From Candidatus Nitrosopumilus sp. (GTDB lineage Archaea; Thermoproteota; Nitrososphaeria; Nitrososphaerales; Nitrosopumilaceae), in contig JAONQT010000003.1 of NCBI GenBank assembly GCA_028448965.1, positions 1 to 56,056 of the forward strand: 56,056 bases of DNA. The letters run 5' to 3'. The position numbers and the translations under genes were made by a program. This document shows positions 33,885 through 42,037 of the stretch, in pieces. The notes under the pieces were generated by a model. It was not told the origin of the DNA, did no database searches, and saw only the letters and a program-made list of their open reading frames with translations. Position 1 is the stretch's first letter, and each line of letters starts with the position of its first letter.

Positions 33885-35672
33885 ATGACACACAGAGTTG
33901 CAGTATTGGATCAAGATCTATGTCAGCCACAAAAATGTGGATTAGAGTGTATAAAATACTGCCCAGTAAACAAATCAGGTGCAGAATGTGTTACAATTAA
34001 TGAAGAGTCAAAAAAAGCCCAAATTGATGAAGATATTTGTAACGGATGTGGAATATGTGTTAAAGTATGTCCATTTGATGCAATAACAATTGTAAATTTA
34101 GCAAGTGAGTTAGCTACTGATAAAATTCATCAGTATGGAACAAACTCTTTTCGATTATACAAACTACCAACTCCAAGAAAAGGAGAAGTCGTTGGACTAC
34201 TTGGAAGAAATGGAATGGGGAAAAGTACAGTAGTCAACATATTGTCGGGAAAACTAAAACCAAATCTTGGAAGATATGAAAATCCACCAGAATGGAATGA
34301 GATTTTTAAACATTATAGTGGAACTGAATTAAAACAACATTTTCAAAGAATTGAAAAAAATGAAATTCGTGCATCAATTAAACCACAACAAATTCATCAT
34401 CTTGCAGACGCATTTGATGGTACAGGAAATGAGTTACTTGATAAATATGATGAAAGAGGAATAACTAGAGAATTAGTTAGAGAATTGGGATTACAGAATT
34501 CTATGGAGCAAAGTTTGAAAGAACTTAGTGGAGGAGAATTACAAAGAATTGCAGTAGCTGCTGCTGCATCAAAAGATACAGAATTTTATTTTTTTGATGA
34601 GCCTTCATCATATAATGATGTATTTCAAAGAACAGGTGTTGCAAGAGTAATTCAAGGATTAGCAAAAATTGGAAAAAGTGTAATGGTTGTAGAACATGAT
34701 CTAACATTACTTGATTTTCTTAGTGACTACATTGAGGTACTATATGGTGAACCAACAGCATATGGAATTGTTTCAAATATTTTATCAACAAAAATAGGAA
34801 TTAATGTTTTTCTTGATGGATATCTGCCAAATGAAAATGTTAGATTTAGAGAGAAAAAATTTTCTATGGATGTATCGTCGTCAGCCACAGATATTTTCCA
34901 AGAAGGTACCGAAATTGTAAATTATCCAAAACTAGAGAAAAAATTTGATTCATTTTCAGTCTCAATTGAACCTGGAAAAATAAGAAAAGGAGAAGTTTTG
35001 GGCATAATGGGTGCAAATGCTCTTGGAAAAACAACAATGATGAGAATGATTGCAGGAGCAGAAAAACCTGATGTAGGTTCAATTGATAAAAAAATCAAAA
35101 TAGCATACAAGCCACAGTATCTCCAAAATGATATTGATGTAGAAGTTATAGCACTTTTAGAAAAAGCAAATGGAGGCCCCATTGAGGGAAGTCAAGAAGA
35201 AGAACAAATTCTAGACCCATTAAAAATTAGAAAATTATACAATAAATCGGTAAAAAATCTTTCAGGCGGTGAACTACAAAAAATTGCAGTTGCATCATGC
35301 TTAATTCAGAAAGTAGATTTGTATGCATTGGATGAGCCTTCAGCATTTTTAGATGTTGAAGATAGAATTGCAGTCGCAAAATTTTTGCAAAAATTTGTTC
35401 GTTCGTTTGGAAAATCAGCAATTATTATTGACCATGATTTACAATTAATGGATTTAGTATCAGATTCAATGATAATATTTGAAGGAGAGTCAGGAAAGGC
35501 AGGAACCGCTACATCACCTATGCCAAAACCAGAAGCAATGAATAGATTCCTAAAATCATTAGACATGTCATTTAGAAGAGATGAAAAAAGTCTAAGACCT
35601 AGAGTAAATAAAATAGAGAGTAGATTAGATAAAGATCAAAAGGCATCAGGAAATTTTTACCACAAGCATTGA
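33885..35672 (+). CDS. Ribosome recycling ATPase ABCE1 (RNase L inhibitor homologue)
   Basis: 595 residues. The N-terminal iron-sulfur domain has C13, C18, C22, C26 and C52, C55, C58, C62 for two 4Fe-4S clusters. Two ABC domains follow: Walker A GRNGMGKST and GANALGKTT, signatures LSGGELQR and LSGGELQK, Walker B FYFFDEPSS and LYALDEPSA. It splits ribosomes after termination. Usual length and domain order. It overlaps the Trm5-like gene by 4 nt. Confidence 0.97.
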   Translation: MTHRVAVLDQDLCQPQKCGLECIKYCPVNKSGAECVTINEESKKAQIDEDICNGCGICVKVCPFDAITIVNLASELATDKIHQYGTNSFRLYKLPTPRKGEVVGLLGRNGMGKSTVVNILSGKLKPNLGRYENPPEWNEIFKHYSGTELKQHFQRIEKNEIRASIKPQQIHHLADAFDGTGNELLDKYDERGITRELVRELGLQNSMEQSLKELSGGELQRIAVAAAASKDTEFYFFDEPSSYNDVFQRTGVARVIQGLAKIGKSVMVVEHDLTLLDFLSDYIEVLYGEPTAYGIVSNILSTKIGINVFLDGYLPNENVRFREKKFSMDVSSSATDIFQEGTEIVNYPKLEKKFDSFSVSIEPGKIRKGEVLGIMGANALGKTTMMRMIAGAEKPDVGSIDKKIKIAYKPQYLQNDIDVEVIALLEKANGGPIEGSQEEEQILDPLKIRKLYNKSVKNLSGGELQKIAVASCLIQKVDLYALDEPSAFLDVEDRIAVAKFLQKFVRSFGKSAIIIDHDLQLMDLVSDSMIIFEGESGKAGTATSPMPKPEAMNRFLKSLDMSFRRDEKSLRPRVNKIESRLDKDQKASGNFYHKH

Positions 35673-36505
35673 CTCGAATGTTAAAAAAATCACTAGAAAG
35701 TGTGTTAACATCAAAAGAAAGTGAAGAATTAATCTCAGCATTTGATCAAATAGGAAGTATCATAATAGTTAGAATACCAGATTCATTATTATCCAAGAAA
35801 AAAATTATTGGTGAAACTCTACTAAATGAAGTTAAAATTGTCAAAAGTGTATTTTACCAGTCTTCAGCAGTAGAAGGAGATTTTCGTACAAGAAATCTAG
35901 AGATTCTAGCAGGAGAAGATAATACAGAAACAGAATACAAAGAATTCAATTGTAAATTTATTGTGGATGTAGAAAAGGCATTTTTCTCACCTCGTCTCTC
36001 AACTGAAAGAGAAAGAATTGCAAAATTAACTCAAGATGGTGAAGTAGTAGTAAACATGTTTGCAGGAGTTGGAATGTTTTCAATTATGGCTGCAAAAAAG
36101 AAAAAATGTACTGTGTATAGTCTTGATTTGAATCCAGTAGCATCAAAACTTTGTGAAAGAAATATTTTGATAAACAAACTAGCAGGAAAAATAATTTCAA
36201 TTAATGGAGATGCATCAAAAATTATCCAAGAACAATTAATTGATAAATCAGATAGAACACTAACATTGTTACCAGAAAGATCAGATGAATTTTTAGATTC
36301 TGCGATAAGTACAACAAAGAGTGGAGGAATTATTCACTACTACTCTCACATGCATGCAGATAAAAAATCAGAAGCTGGGAAATTAACTGAAGAACATTAT
36401 AAAAAAATTACAAAAGTAAAATCAGAAATCCTTGGATCTAAAATTGTAAGAGCAGTAGGTCCAAGATATTATCAAACAGTTGTAGATGTTAAAATTACTA
36501 AGTAG
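35669..36505 (+). CDS. Trm5/TYW2-family tRNA methyltransferase
   Basis: 278 residues from TTG 35669 (or ATG 35678). N-terminal D2-like domain with SAVEGDFRTRNLEIL, then class I SAM fold: VVVNMFAGVGMFSIMAA is motif I, YSLDLNPVA motif II. The stretch LTLLPERSDEFLD stands where Trm5 has N-L-P. Trm5 makes m1G37 in tRNA; Taw2/TYW2 acts later in wyosine synthesis. The truncated N-terminus and missing D1 domain suggest the Trm5b or Taw2 group; the choice is open. Confidence 0.87.
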   Translation: MTRMLKKSLESVLTSKESEELISAFDQIGSIIIVRIPDSLLSKKKIIGETLLNEVKIVKSVFYQSSAVEGDFRTRNLEILAGEDNTETEYKEFNCKFIVDVEKAFFSPRLSTERERIAKLTQDGEVVVNMFAGVGMFSIMAAKKKKCTVYSLDLNPVASKLCERNILINKLAGKIISINGDASKIIQEQLIDKSDRTLTLLPERSDEFLDSAISTTKSGGIIHYYSHMHADKKSEAGKLTEEHYKKITKVKSEILGSKIVRAVGPRYYQTVVDVKITK

Positions 36506-36728
36506 ATGAATCGTCAGCTGAAGTAATTGTTGCAGATGTAGGTTTTGTTGTTGCCATCACATATCCAATCCAAGCAATAATACCAAGAATACCTCCAACT
36601 GCCATCAATACAGATAGTTGTAAAACAATTGGGGACCATTCAGATAACATGAGTAAGTATGCATAAACAAAGAATCCACCGATACAAAGTGTAAAAATTA
36701 GAGCACCCATGCCTTTACGCTTATCCAT
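36498..36728 (-). CDS. Small two-helix membrane protein
   Basis: 76 residues with membrane helices at about 8-28 and 36-59 and a Thr/Ser/Asp-rich tail. Basic N-terminus MDKRK suggests it faces the cytoplasm. No function is known. It overlaps the Trm5-like gene by 8 nt at their 3' ends. Confidence 0.7.
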   Translation of the reverse strand: MDKRKGMGALIFTLCIGGFFVYAYLLMLSEWSPIVLQLSVLMAVGGILGIIAWIGYVMATTKPTSATITSADDSST

Positions 36729-36767
36729 GTGAAAAAACTTTTTCTGAGTTATTTATCGGTTATCTTC

Positions 36768-37511
36768 TCAAAATTTCTTTTTAATTCCAATTACAACTAT
36801 GGCTGGAACACCAAGATACATTCCCAAATTCAATACAATTACTGACAATCCAAGTCCTAAAACTTCAGATTCGGATTCAGCATTTTCCATTAAAGATAAT
36901 GTGGAAATCATTGGAGTAATTGCAATCTTTACTGCCTCCTTGAAATATGGGTTTTCACGCTCGTAATCTGCAATTATTGGAGAGAATGAATAGTAAATGT
37001 CATTGAACGTTCCCATGAAAGCAGTTCCTGATTTTGTTTGTAGTAATTGATTGTCTCTTAGTTCTCTGAGTTGCTGAACTTGTTGTGACATTTCTGAACC
37101 ATATGTTGCTGTAGCTATAAGACAACCACCACCATTACCAGTTTTTACACTGGTTGATTCTTTTGCAGATTCAGTTGATCCATTTTTAGAAAAAGTTGAA
37201 ACATCTGTCCACTCTTTTAGGGTATAATCATTAATGTGATTTGCAATTAGCATTGTACCTTCCATGAAATTATAATCATCATGGTAAATTGTAAATTCAC
37301 CAGAAGTTGTTTCACCTAATATTGTTGCAATTTCACCATTACTTACAGAAATTATAACTTTACCAGGGGAATCAATAAAAATTGTTAATGGATTATCAGG
37401 AGTAGGAATTTCATAAATATCTTTATCTAAAAATACAAGTACCACACCAAAAGCAATTGATGATGATCCAATCATCATAACTGCAATTAAAATAATTACT
37501 AAAACTTTCAA
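36768..37511 (-). CDS. Secreted or membrane protein with CLIATATYG C-terminal domain
   Basis: 247 residues. An N-terminal hydrophobic segment (about 3-27) is followed by a small beta-rich domain (about 30-105), a Ser/Thr linker, and the block beginning GGGCLIATATYGSE at C130. This block keeps YERENPYFKEAVK, ENAESESEVLG and a final membrane segment (about 220-242) with a KKKF end. It matches the 655-1608 protein closely over about 118 residues while the N-terminal parts differ. Its ATG overlaps the stop of the GNAT gene by 4 nt. Confidence 0.8.
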   Translation of the reverse strand: MKVLVIILIAVMMIGSSSIAFGVVLVFLDKDIYEIPTPDNPLTIFIDSPGKVIISVSNGEIATILGETTSGEFTIYHDDYNFMEGTMLIANHINDYTLKEWTDVSTFSKNGSTESAKESTSVKTGNGGGCLIATATYGSEMSQQVQQLRELRDNQLLQTKSGTAFMGTFNDIYYSFSPIIADYERENPYFKEAVKIAITPMISTLSLMENAESESEVLGLGLSVIVLNLGMYLGVPAIVVIGIKKKF

Positions 37512-38005
37512 TTTAGTTCAATTGCCATCAAGTATGCAGATTCACCATCACGATAATATGAATTGAGTTCTTGTCTAATTACAAATCCAAGTTTTTCATA
37601 AAGACGAACAGCATCAGTGTTACTGCATCTAACTTCTAAGTAAAATTCATCGCAATTTCTTGTCTTTACACCAGTAACAGATTCTTCAACAAGTGCTTTA
37701 CCAATTCCTTTTTTTCTATGTTCATCAAGAACAGCAATTGATACCACATGTCCTTTTTTAACAAAACCCAATTTTTTAAAATTTGAAAATCCAAATTCAG
37801 TTTTACACATTTCATATCCAACTATTTTGCCATCAATTTCTGCAACCAAAAATGCTTCAGGTAATTCCTGCAATAATGACTCATAGAAATAGTCAGAATA
37901 GTGTTCAGGTAAGGTTTTGAGGTTAATTTCCATGACTGAGATTAGATCGCTTGGGACCGCTCTACGTATGCTACAGTCACCTATCTGTTTTAAAATTACT
38001 TGCAT
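37508..38005 (-). CDS. RimI/Ard1-like protein N-acetyltransferase
   Basis: 165 residues, GNAT fold. The acetyl-CoA loop is HRKKGIGKALVEE, and the C-terminal half has YLEVRCSNTDAVRLYEKLGFV, a signature of N-terminal acetyltransferases related to RimI and archaeal Ard1. It probably acetylates protein N-termini; substrates are unknown. First gene of a two-gene unit with the CLIATATYG protein. Confidence 0.88.
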   Translation of the reverse strand: MQVILKQIGDCSIRRAVPSDLISVMEINLKTLPEHYSDYFYESLLQELPEAFLVAEIDGKIVGYEMCKTEFGFSNFKKLGFVKKGHVVSIAVLDEHRKKGIGKALVEESVTGVKTRNCDEFYLEVRCSNTDAVRLYEKLGFVIRQELNSYYRDGESAYLMAIELN

Positions 38006-38079
38006 AATTATAGCATTAAACTATCAATATTTAATTTTAAACAAAAAGATCATTAATGGAATAAGAAAGTATGAGGTAG

Positions 38080-39186
38080 ATGGAAGAGGATTCTCAAGAA
38101 GGCATCATTTCAATAGTTAATTCAATTTTTGATGTAGGAGAGTTTACAAAAACAGAATTTACCTTAGAATTTAAAATAACAAATGTAGAATTTCAAACAA
38201 AATTTGAAGATTTGGCAAGGTCTTTAGAAAATATGAGTTATGTCTGTAAATTACTAAAAAAAGATGATGGTATTTACATTGAAATTCAAAAATTTACAGT
38301 AAAAAAACCTAGAAGATGGCTCAATGCAACTTGGACACCGAGATTATTGTTTGCAATTGTAATATCATTTGTAATGATTGATGGTTACTATAGAACATCT
38401 GGAACAAATAATATTATTGAAATTGGAGATCCATTTCAAATGGCAATTGTTTATACATTTGCACTATTAGGAATTTTAGGAACACATGAACTTGGACACA
38501 TCATTGCAGCAAAAACACATAGACTAAAAACAAGTTGGCCTTATTTCATTCCAGGTTTACCAGTAGTAGGAATTCCAACATTTGGTGCATTCATTCAATC
38601 AAAAGGATTAACAATTAATCGTAATATCTTATTTGATGTAGCTATTGCAGGACCAATTGCAGGGCTTGTTATTACAATTATAGTTTCACTTTATGGTGCA
38701 TATACTGCACCAATTTTGGATCAAGGAATAGCTGAGGGATTATTTGCAGAACAAATTCTGGTGGAATGGGAACAAGGGGAACCATTACTAATGACTGCAA
38801 GTTTAGCATTGTTTGGTAAAGGAGGGCCAGGTCATGAAGTAATTATGACACCAGTTATGTTTGCAGCATGGATTGGATTTTTAATTACATTTTTGAATTT
38901 ACTTCCAGCATGGCAGCTTGATGGAGGACATATGGCACGAACTCTTTTGGGTCAAAAAATCCACAGATATGCAACTTATGGAAGCATGTTAGTTCTGGTT
39001 TTACTAAATTATTGGCTCATGGCAATCTTAATCTTAGTAATGTCAACCAAAAATCCAAGTGCAACTCCACTGGATGATATATCTCCCCTTACAAGAAATA
39101 GAAAACTAGCATACATTGGAATTATAGTATTAGCGGTTTTGTGTGCTCCACTTCCATCAGGCTTATTTTCAGGAATTCTACCTTAG
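38080..39186 (+). CDS. Site-2 protease family (M50) membrane peptidase
   Basis: 368 residues from ATG 38080. Zinc motif HELGH (136-140) inside a membrane helix and the third ligand in AWQLDGGH; six or seven hydrophobic segments in all. The cytoplasmic N-terminal 75 residues resemble the small alpha/beta domain found in archaeal and plant EGY-type relatives. Intramembrane cleavage of membrane-bound proteins is the family role; substrate unknown. It converges with the LarA-like gene, overlapping by 9 nt. Confidence 0.92.
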   Translation: MEEDSQEGIISIVNSIFDVGEFTKTEFTLEFKITNVEFQTKFEDLARSLENMSYVCKLLKKDDGIYIEIQKFTVKKPRRWLNATWTPRLLFAIVISFVMIDGYYRTSGTNNIIEIGDPFQMAIVYTFALLGILGTHELGHIIAAKTHRLKTSWPYFIPGLPVVGIPTFGAFIQSKGLTINRNILFDVAIAGPIAGLVITIIVSLYGAYTAPILDQGIAEGLFAEQILVEWEQGEPLLMTASLALFGKGGPGHEVIMTPVMFAAWIGFLITFLNLLPAWQLDGGHMARTLLGQKIHRYATYGSMLVLVLLNYWLMAILILVMSTKNPSATPLDDISPLTRNRKLAYIGIIVLAVLCAPLPSGLFSGILP

Positions 39187-40260
39187 AAAAATTCTTGCAC
39201 CATCAGTTACAACTGCAACTTTTTGTCTAGCACCTTGTGTTTTTAAAATATAATCCATAGAATATTTTATTCCAGGTAAGGAAATCATATCAAGTTTCTT
39301 TGCATAAAATTCAGGTAAAATTGATACCAACCCAATTTGAAAATTTTTCTGAATTTCTGAAAGAAAAAGTAAATCCTCCATTCCATCAACATATTTTGTA
39401 GGGTTTCGTAATTGTTCTAAAGTCAATCTATCTTCAATGTATTGTTGAATTGCATCAGAACCTAACCCACTTTTACATTCAGCAACTAAAATTGCAAGAC
39501 CATCTTTTTTGATAGCATTTGAACAATTCCAAAGTGAAGATAAAGAATTTCCCAAAGTATCATTGCTTGAATCCTTGCCAGTACTCATTATGATAGTTTT
39601 ATGTTCACCAATATCTTTAATTGAATTTAATTCCAAAGTTTTAGTTGTAGAAAGTGTTTGAGAGGGATGACCAATTGTAAAATCGAGTATTCCTTCAGAA
39701 TTTGCAATAATTTCAATTGCTTGAATTTCAAAATTATCGGCAAACTTTTTTGCTTCAGTTAAACTTTCAGAATATTGTCCTGGTGTTGGAAGATTACCTT
39801 GTCTTTTTGCATATGCTGAAAGCATAAATTCAGCTCCAAATTTTTTGATAAGACGAGTTGCAACAGTCTCATAACCAAATAAACCGTCAAAACCCATTTC
39901 TCCCATAAATACAAGATTTGAATTTGAAATGTGAATATCATCAAATTCATTAATTGAACTTCCTTCAGGCAAGCCGGATTTAACCAAATTAAGAATTTTT
40001 TTTTCAGTTAATATTTTTGGAAACGGTTTTGATTTTTGCTCACATAATGTGAATAAGGATGAGATGATTTTTAGAATAGATTTAGAATTGTGTAATACTA
40101 CTAATTCCATCGGTTTAGACAAATCTAGTGAATTGAGTTTCTCAGTAATTGCAGAATCATCCATAATTTTACCATCAGAATCAATTTTTTGTTCTAGATT
40201 TTCAGCTTTTATGTCTAAAACCACGTCTGTAATCCCATAATTCAACCAAATTTCAGGCAT
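39178..40260 (-). CDS. Lactate-racemase-like (LarA/DUF2088-related) protein
   Basis: About 360 residues from ATG 40260 (MPEIWLNYG); an in-frame ATG at 40278 adds six. The N-terminus PEIWLNYGITDVVLDI and the C-terminal AIKKDGLAILVAECKSGLG match the layout of LarA-like proteins, in which IILVAEC is a recurring stretch. The His/Lys residues that hold the nickel pincer cofactor in true LarA could not be confirmed by eye. So the fold call is moderate and the activity is open. Divergent from pyrE. Confidence 0.55.
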   Translation of the reverse strand: MPEIWLNYGITDVVLDIKAENLEQKIDSDGKIMDDSAITEKLNSLDLSKPMELVVLHNSKSILKIISSLFTLCEQKSKPFPKILTEKKILNLVKSGLPEGSSINEFDDIHISNSNLVFMGEMGFDGLFGYETVATRLIKKFGAEFMLSAYAKRQGNLPTPGQYSESLTEAKKFADNFEIQAIEIIANSEGILDFTIGHPSQTLSTTKTLELNSIKDIGEHKTIIMSTGKDSSNDTLGNSLSSLWNCSNAIKKDGLAILVAECKSGLGSDAIQQYIEDRLTLEQLRNPTKYVDGMEDLLFLSEIQKNFQIGLVSILPEFYAKKLDMISLPGIKYSMDYILKTQGARQKVAVVTDGARIFLR

Positions 40261-40310
40261 AATAGATACTAAATACAAACCAAAATAAATCCAATGTAGT
40301 GAATTTTGAT

Positions 40311-40916
40311 ATGGAGTTTGTGAAAGAATTTGTGACCTTTTTACATCAAAAAGGGATAATAAAATTTGGTAATTTTACACTAGCCAGTGGAAAAAGCAGT
40401 TCATATTATGTTGATTTAAGATTAGTTCCAAGTTATCCTCATGAATTTAGAATGATGGTAAAATATCTGGAAAATCAAATTACAGAAGAAATAGGATTAG
40501 AAAATTTTGAAAGTATTGTTTCAGTTCCAACAGGAGGATTAATTATTGGATCAGCATTAGCAATTGAAACACTAAAACCACTAATCTATGTTAGAAGTAA
40601 ACCAAAAGATTATGGTACTTCAAAATCAGTTGAAGGAAAAATTCATGATGGAATGAAAGTTGTAATGATAGATGATGTTGCAACTACTGGCGGTTCAGTT
40701 GTGAATGCAATTAACTCATTAACAGAAGTAAATGTTCCAGTAAAAGATGCATATGTAATTGTAGATAGAATGGAGGGTGCCAAAGAAGTTCTTGCAGAAT
40801 TGGGAGTAAAGATGCATTCAATTCTAGATATATTACAAATTGCAGAAGTATTGTATGAGCAAAAAATGATTGAAGTAGAAATTTTAGATAAAGTGAAAAA
40901 ACAGATTAGTAAATAA
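40311..40916 (+). CDS. pyrE: Orotate phosphoribosyltransferase
   Basis: About 201 residues from ATG 40311; an in-frame GTG at 40299 would add four. The PRPP-binding motif VVMIDDVATTGGSV, the flexible-loop Lys-rich stretch YVRSKPKDYGTSKSVEG and the start FGNFTLASGKSSSYYVDLR are diagnostic. It joins orotate to PRPP in UMP synthesis. The OMP decarboxylase is not adjacent. Confidence 0.94.
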   Translation: MEFVKEFVTFLHQKGIIKFGNFTLASGKSSSYYVDLRLVPSYPHEFRMMVKYLENQITEEIGLENFESIVSVPTGGLIIGSALAIETLKPLIYVRSKPKDYGTSKSVEGKIHDGMKVVMIDDVATTGGSVVNAINSLTEVNVPVKDAYVIVDRMEGAKEVLAELGVKMHSILDILQIAEVLYEQKMIEVEILDKVKKQISK

Positions 40917-40921
40917 ATTCT

Positions 40922-40986
40922 GGCAGCTCAGACAAATGCCTTCCAATCATCAATTTCAGATATAACTCTGATTCTTCATTGCAGCC
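40922..40986 (-). ncRNA. C/D-box sRNA (rRNA or tRNA methylation guide), candidate
   Basis: On the minus strand the order is: stem GGCTGC (40981-40986), C box ATGAAGA (40973-40979, one mismatch to RUGAUGA), 13-nt guide, D' box CTGA (40956-40959), 3-nt spacer, C' box TGATGA (40947-40952), 15-nt guide, D box CTGA (40928-40931), stem GCTGCC. The outer stem can form five of six pairs. Size, box spacing and the short D'-C' gap fit archaeal C/D sRNAs. A TATA-like box lies about 25 nt before the 5' end. The two guides would direct 2'-O-methylation; targets were not identified. Confidence 0.65.
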
Positions 40987-41007
40987 AATAATTTGTGTAT
41001 TGACTCA

Positions 41008-41015
41008 TTTTAAAA
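41008..41015 (-). promoter_or_regulatory. TATA-like box for the C/D sRNA
   Basis: TTTTAAAA, 22-29 nt before the predicted sRNA 5' end at 40986 and downstream of tRNA-Met on the same strand. The spacing is that of an archaeal TATA box. Confidence 0.45.
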
Positions 41016-41029
41016 CTAATTGAAAATAA

Positions 41030-41103
41030 TGGGCCCGAAGGGCTTTGATCCCTTGGCTCACCGGTTATGAGCCGGTTACTCTACCAGGCTGAGTTACGGG
41101 CCC
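41030..41103 (-). tRNA. tRNA with CAT anticodon (elongator Met or Ile2)
   Basis: 74 nt. Acceptor GGGCCCG/CGGGCCC, anticodon stem ACCGG/CCGGT with loop CTCATAA, T-stem AAGGG/CCCTT. The T-loop reads ATCAAAG, with A at position 54 in place of U. CCA is not encoded. G1:C72 and the lack of a third G:C pair of initiator type (29:41 is C:G) argue against initiator tRNA. Whether C34 is modified to read AUA (Ile2) cannot be told from DNA. Confidence 0.88.
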
Positions 41104-41144
41104 TAAAGTCATAAATTTTTTTTGAGGTATAAAATGTTATGAGA

Positions 41145-41777
41145 TTAACAGTATTCGTCATAACAACTGTCAAGTAAAAGATTTTGTGCTGAAACAGATT
41201 TTTCAGCAATTTCAATAAGATTACTTCTATCGGCATTTGATTTCTCTAAGATATTTCTCCAAGATGCTGTATGTCTAATATCAGCTTCAGTATGGAGTTT
41301 AAAGTATTCAGTTGCATTATCACTTGTAATTTGATAGAATTCAGATAACCCATCTAGTTTTGTTTGACTAATTTTTGGAATTTCTTTTTCAAATGCATAC
41401 ATTGCACATGCACCGCCGTCAAAAGTATTCATTAATTCAGACAAGTCAGATACTGCTTTTTTGGTTTTATTTAATCCTGAATATGGAATTAGTTCATCTT
41501 CAGAAATACCAAGTTCTCCTGCAAAGCTAATCCAGGGTTTAATGTGATCAGATTCTTCCTGTTGATTTTCAGTTAATTCTGTAATGACAGAATTAGGTGC
41601 TTTTTCAATAATTGGAGTCATAAATTCAGGAACTGCTTTTACAAGTTGAAAGTATTCTTTGGAATATCCTGCTAAAGATTCCTGAGTTAATTTTCCATCA
41701 GACCACATTTCATAAAATGGGTGTTTTAGTAAGCTTCGTTCTTCAATAATTTGATCAATTTTTGGAATTAAATTCAT
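41145..41777 (-). CDS. CADD-like / TenA-PqqC superfamily diiron protein
   Basis: 210 residues, all-helical haem-oxygenase-like fold. HPFYEMW near the N-terminus, an acidic cluster with H78 (QQEESDH), E130 (MYAFEKE) and H162-x3-D166-x2-H169 (LHTEADIRH) match the diiron ligand layout of CADD-type oxidases (H-x3-D-x2-H). TenA thiaminases lack this set. CADD proteins make p-aminobenzoate from a tyrosine of their own chain; Y22 in HPFY is a candidate. Inference: a pABA supply for a folate or pterin cofactor. Confidence 0.75.
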   Translation of the reverse strand: MNLIPKIDQIIEERSLLKHPFYEMWSDGKLTQESLAGYSKEYFQLVKAVPEFMTPIIEKAPNSVITELTENQQEESDHIKPWISFAGELGISEDELIPYSGLNKTKKAVSDLSELMNTFDGGACAMYAFEKEIPKISQTKLDGLSEFYQITSDNATEYFKLHTEADIRHTASWRNILEKSNADRSNLIEIAEKSVSAQNLLLDSCYDEYC

Positions 41778-41858
41778 ATTTCAACAATAATTTTGCCAAT
41801 ACAAAAATCTTTGTTGTGTACCAAAAGATTTTATGATCTAAAAGAAAAAATTTCATGG

Positions 41859-41937
41859 GTTCCAGTGGTGTAGTCCGGTCAAGCATACTGCCCTTTCAAG
41901 GCAGTGATCCCGGGTTCAAATCCCGGCTGGAGCACCA
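41859..41937 (+). tRNA. tRNA-Glu (TTC)
   Basis: Anticodon stem CTGCC/GGCAG with loop CTTTCAA gives TTC. Acceptor GTTCCAG/CTGGAGC has a T-G pair at 2:71. The T-loop TTCAAAT is normal and CCA is encoded (41935-41937). A TTTTATG element about 28 nt upstream may be its TATA box. Confidence 0.95.
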
Positions 41938-42037
41938 TTCCTATAGTTAACTACTCTGACAGAATATTTTTTATCCTAATTTAGTATAAAAGCACCAAGA
42001 TTTAATTAGTAATAAGAAAGGTTTTTGATCAATTATC

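Noticed and set aside
41030-41103. Initiator tRNA-Met
   Set aside because: Has G1:C72 and C29:G41; archaeal initiators carry A1:U72 and three G:C pairs in the anticodon stem.
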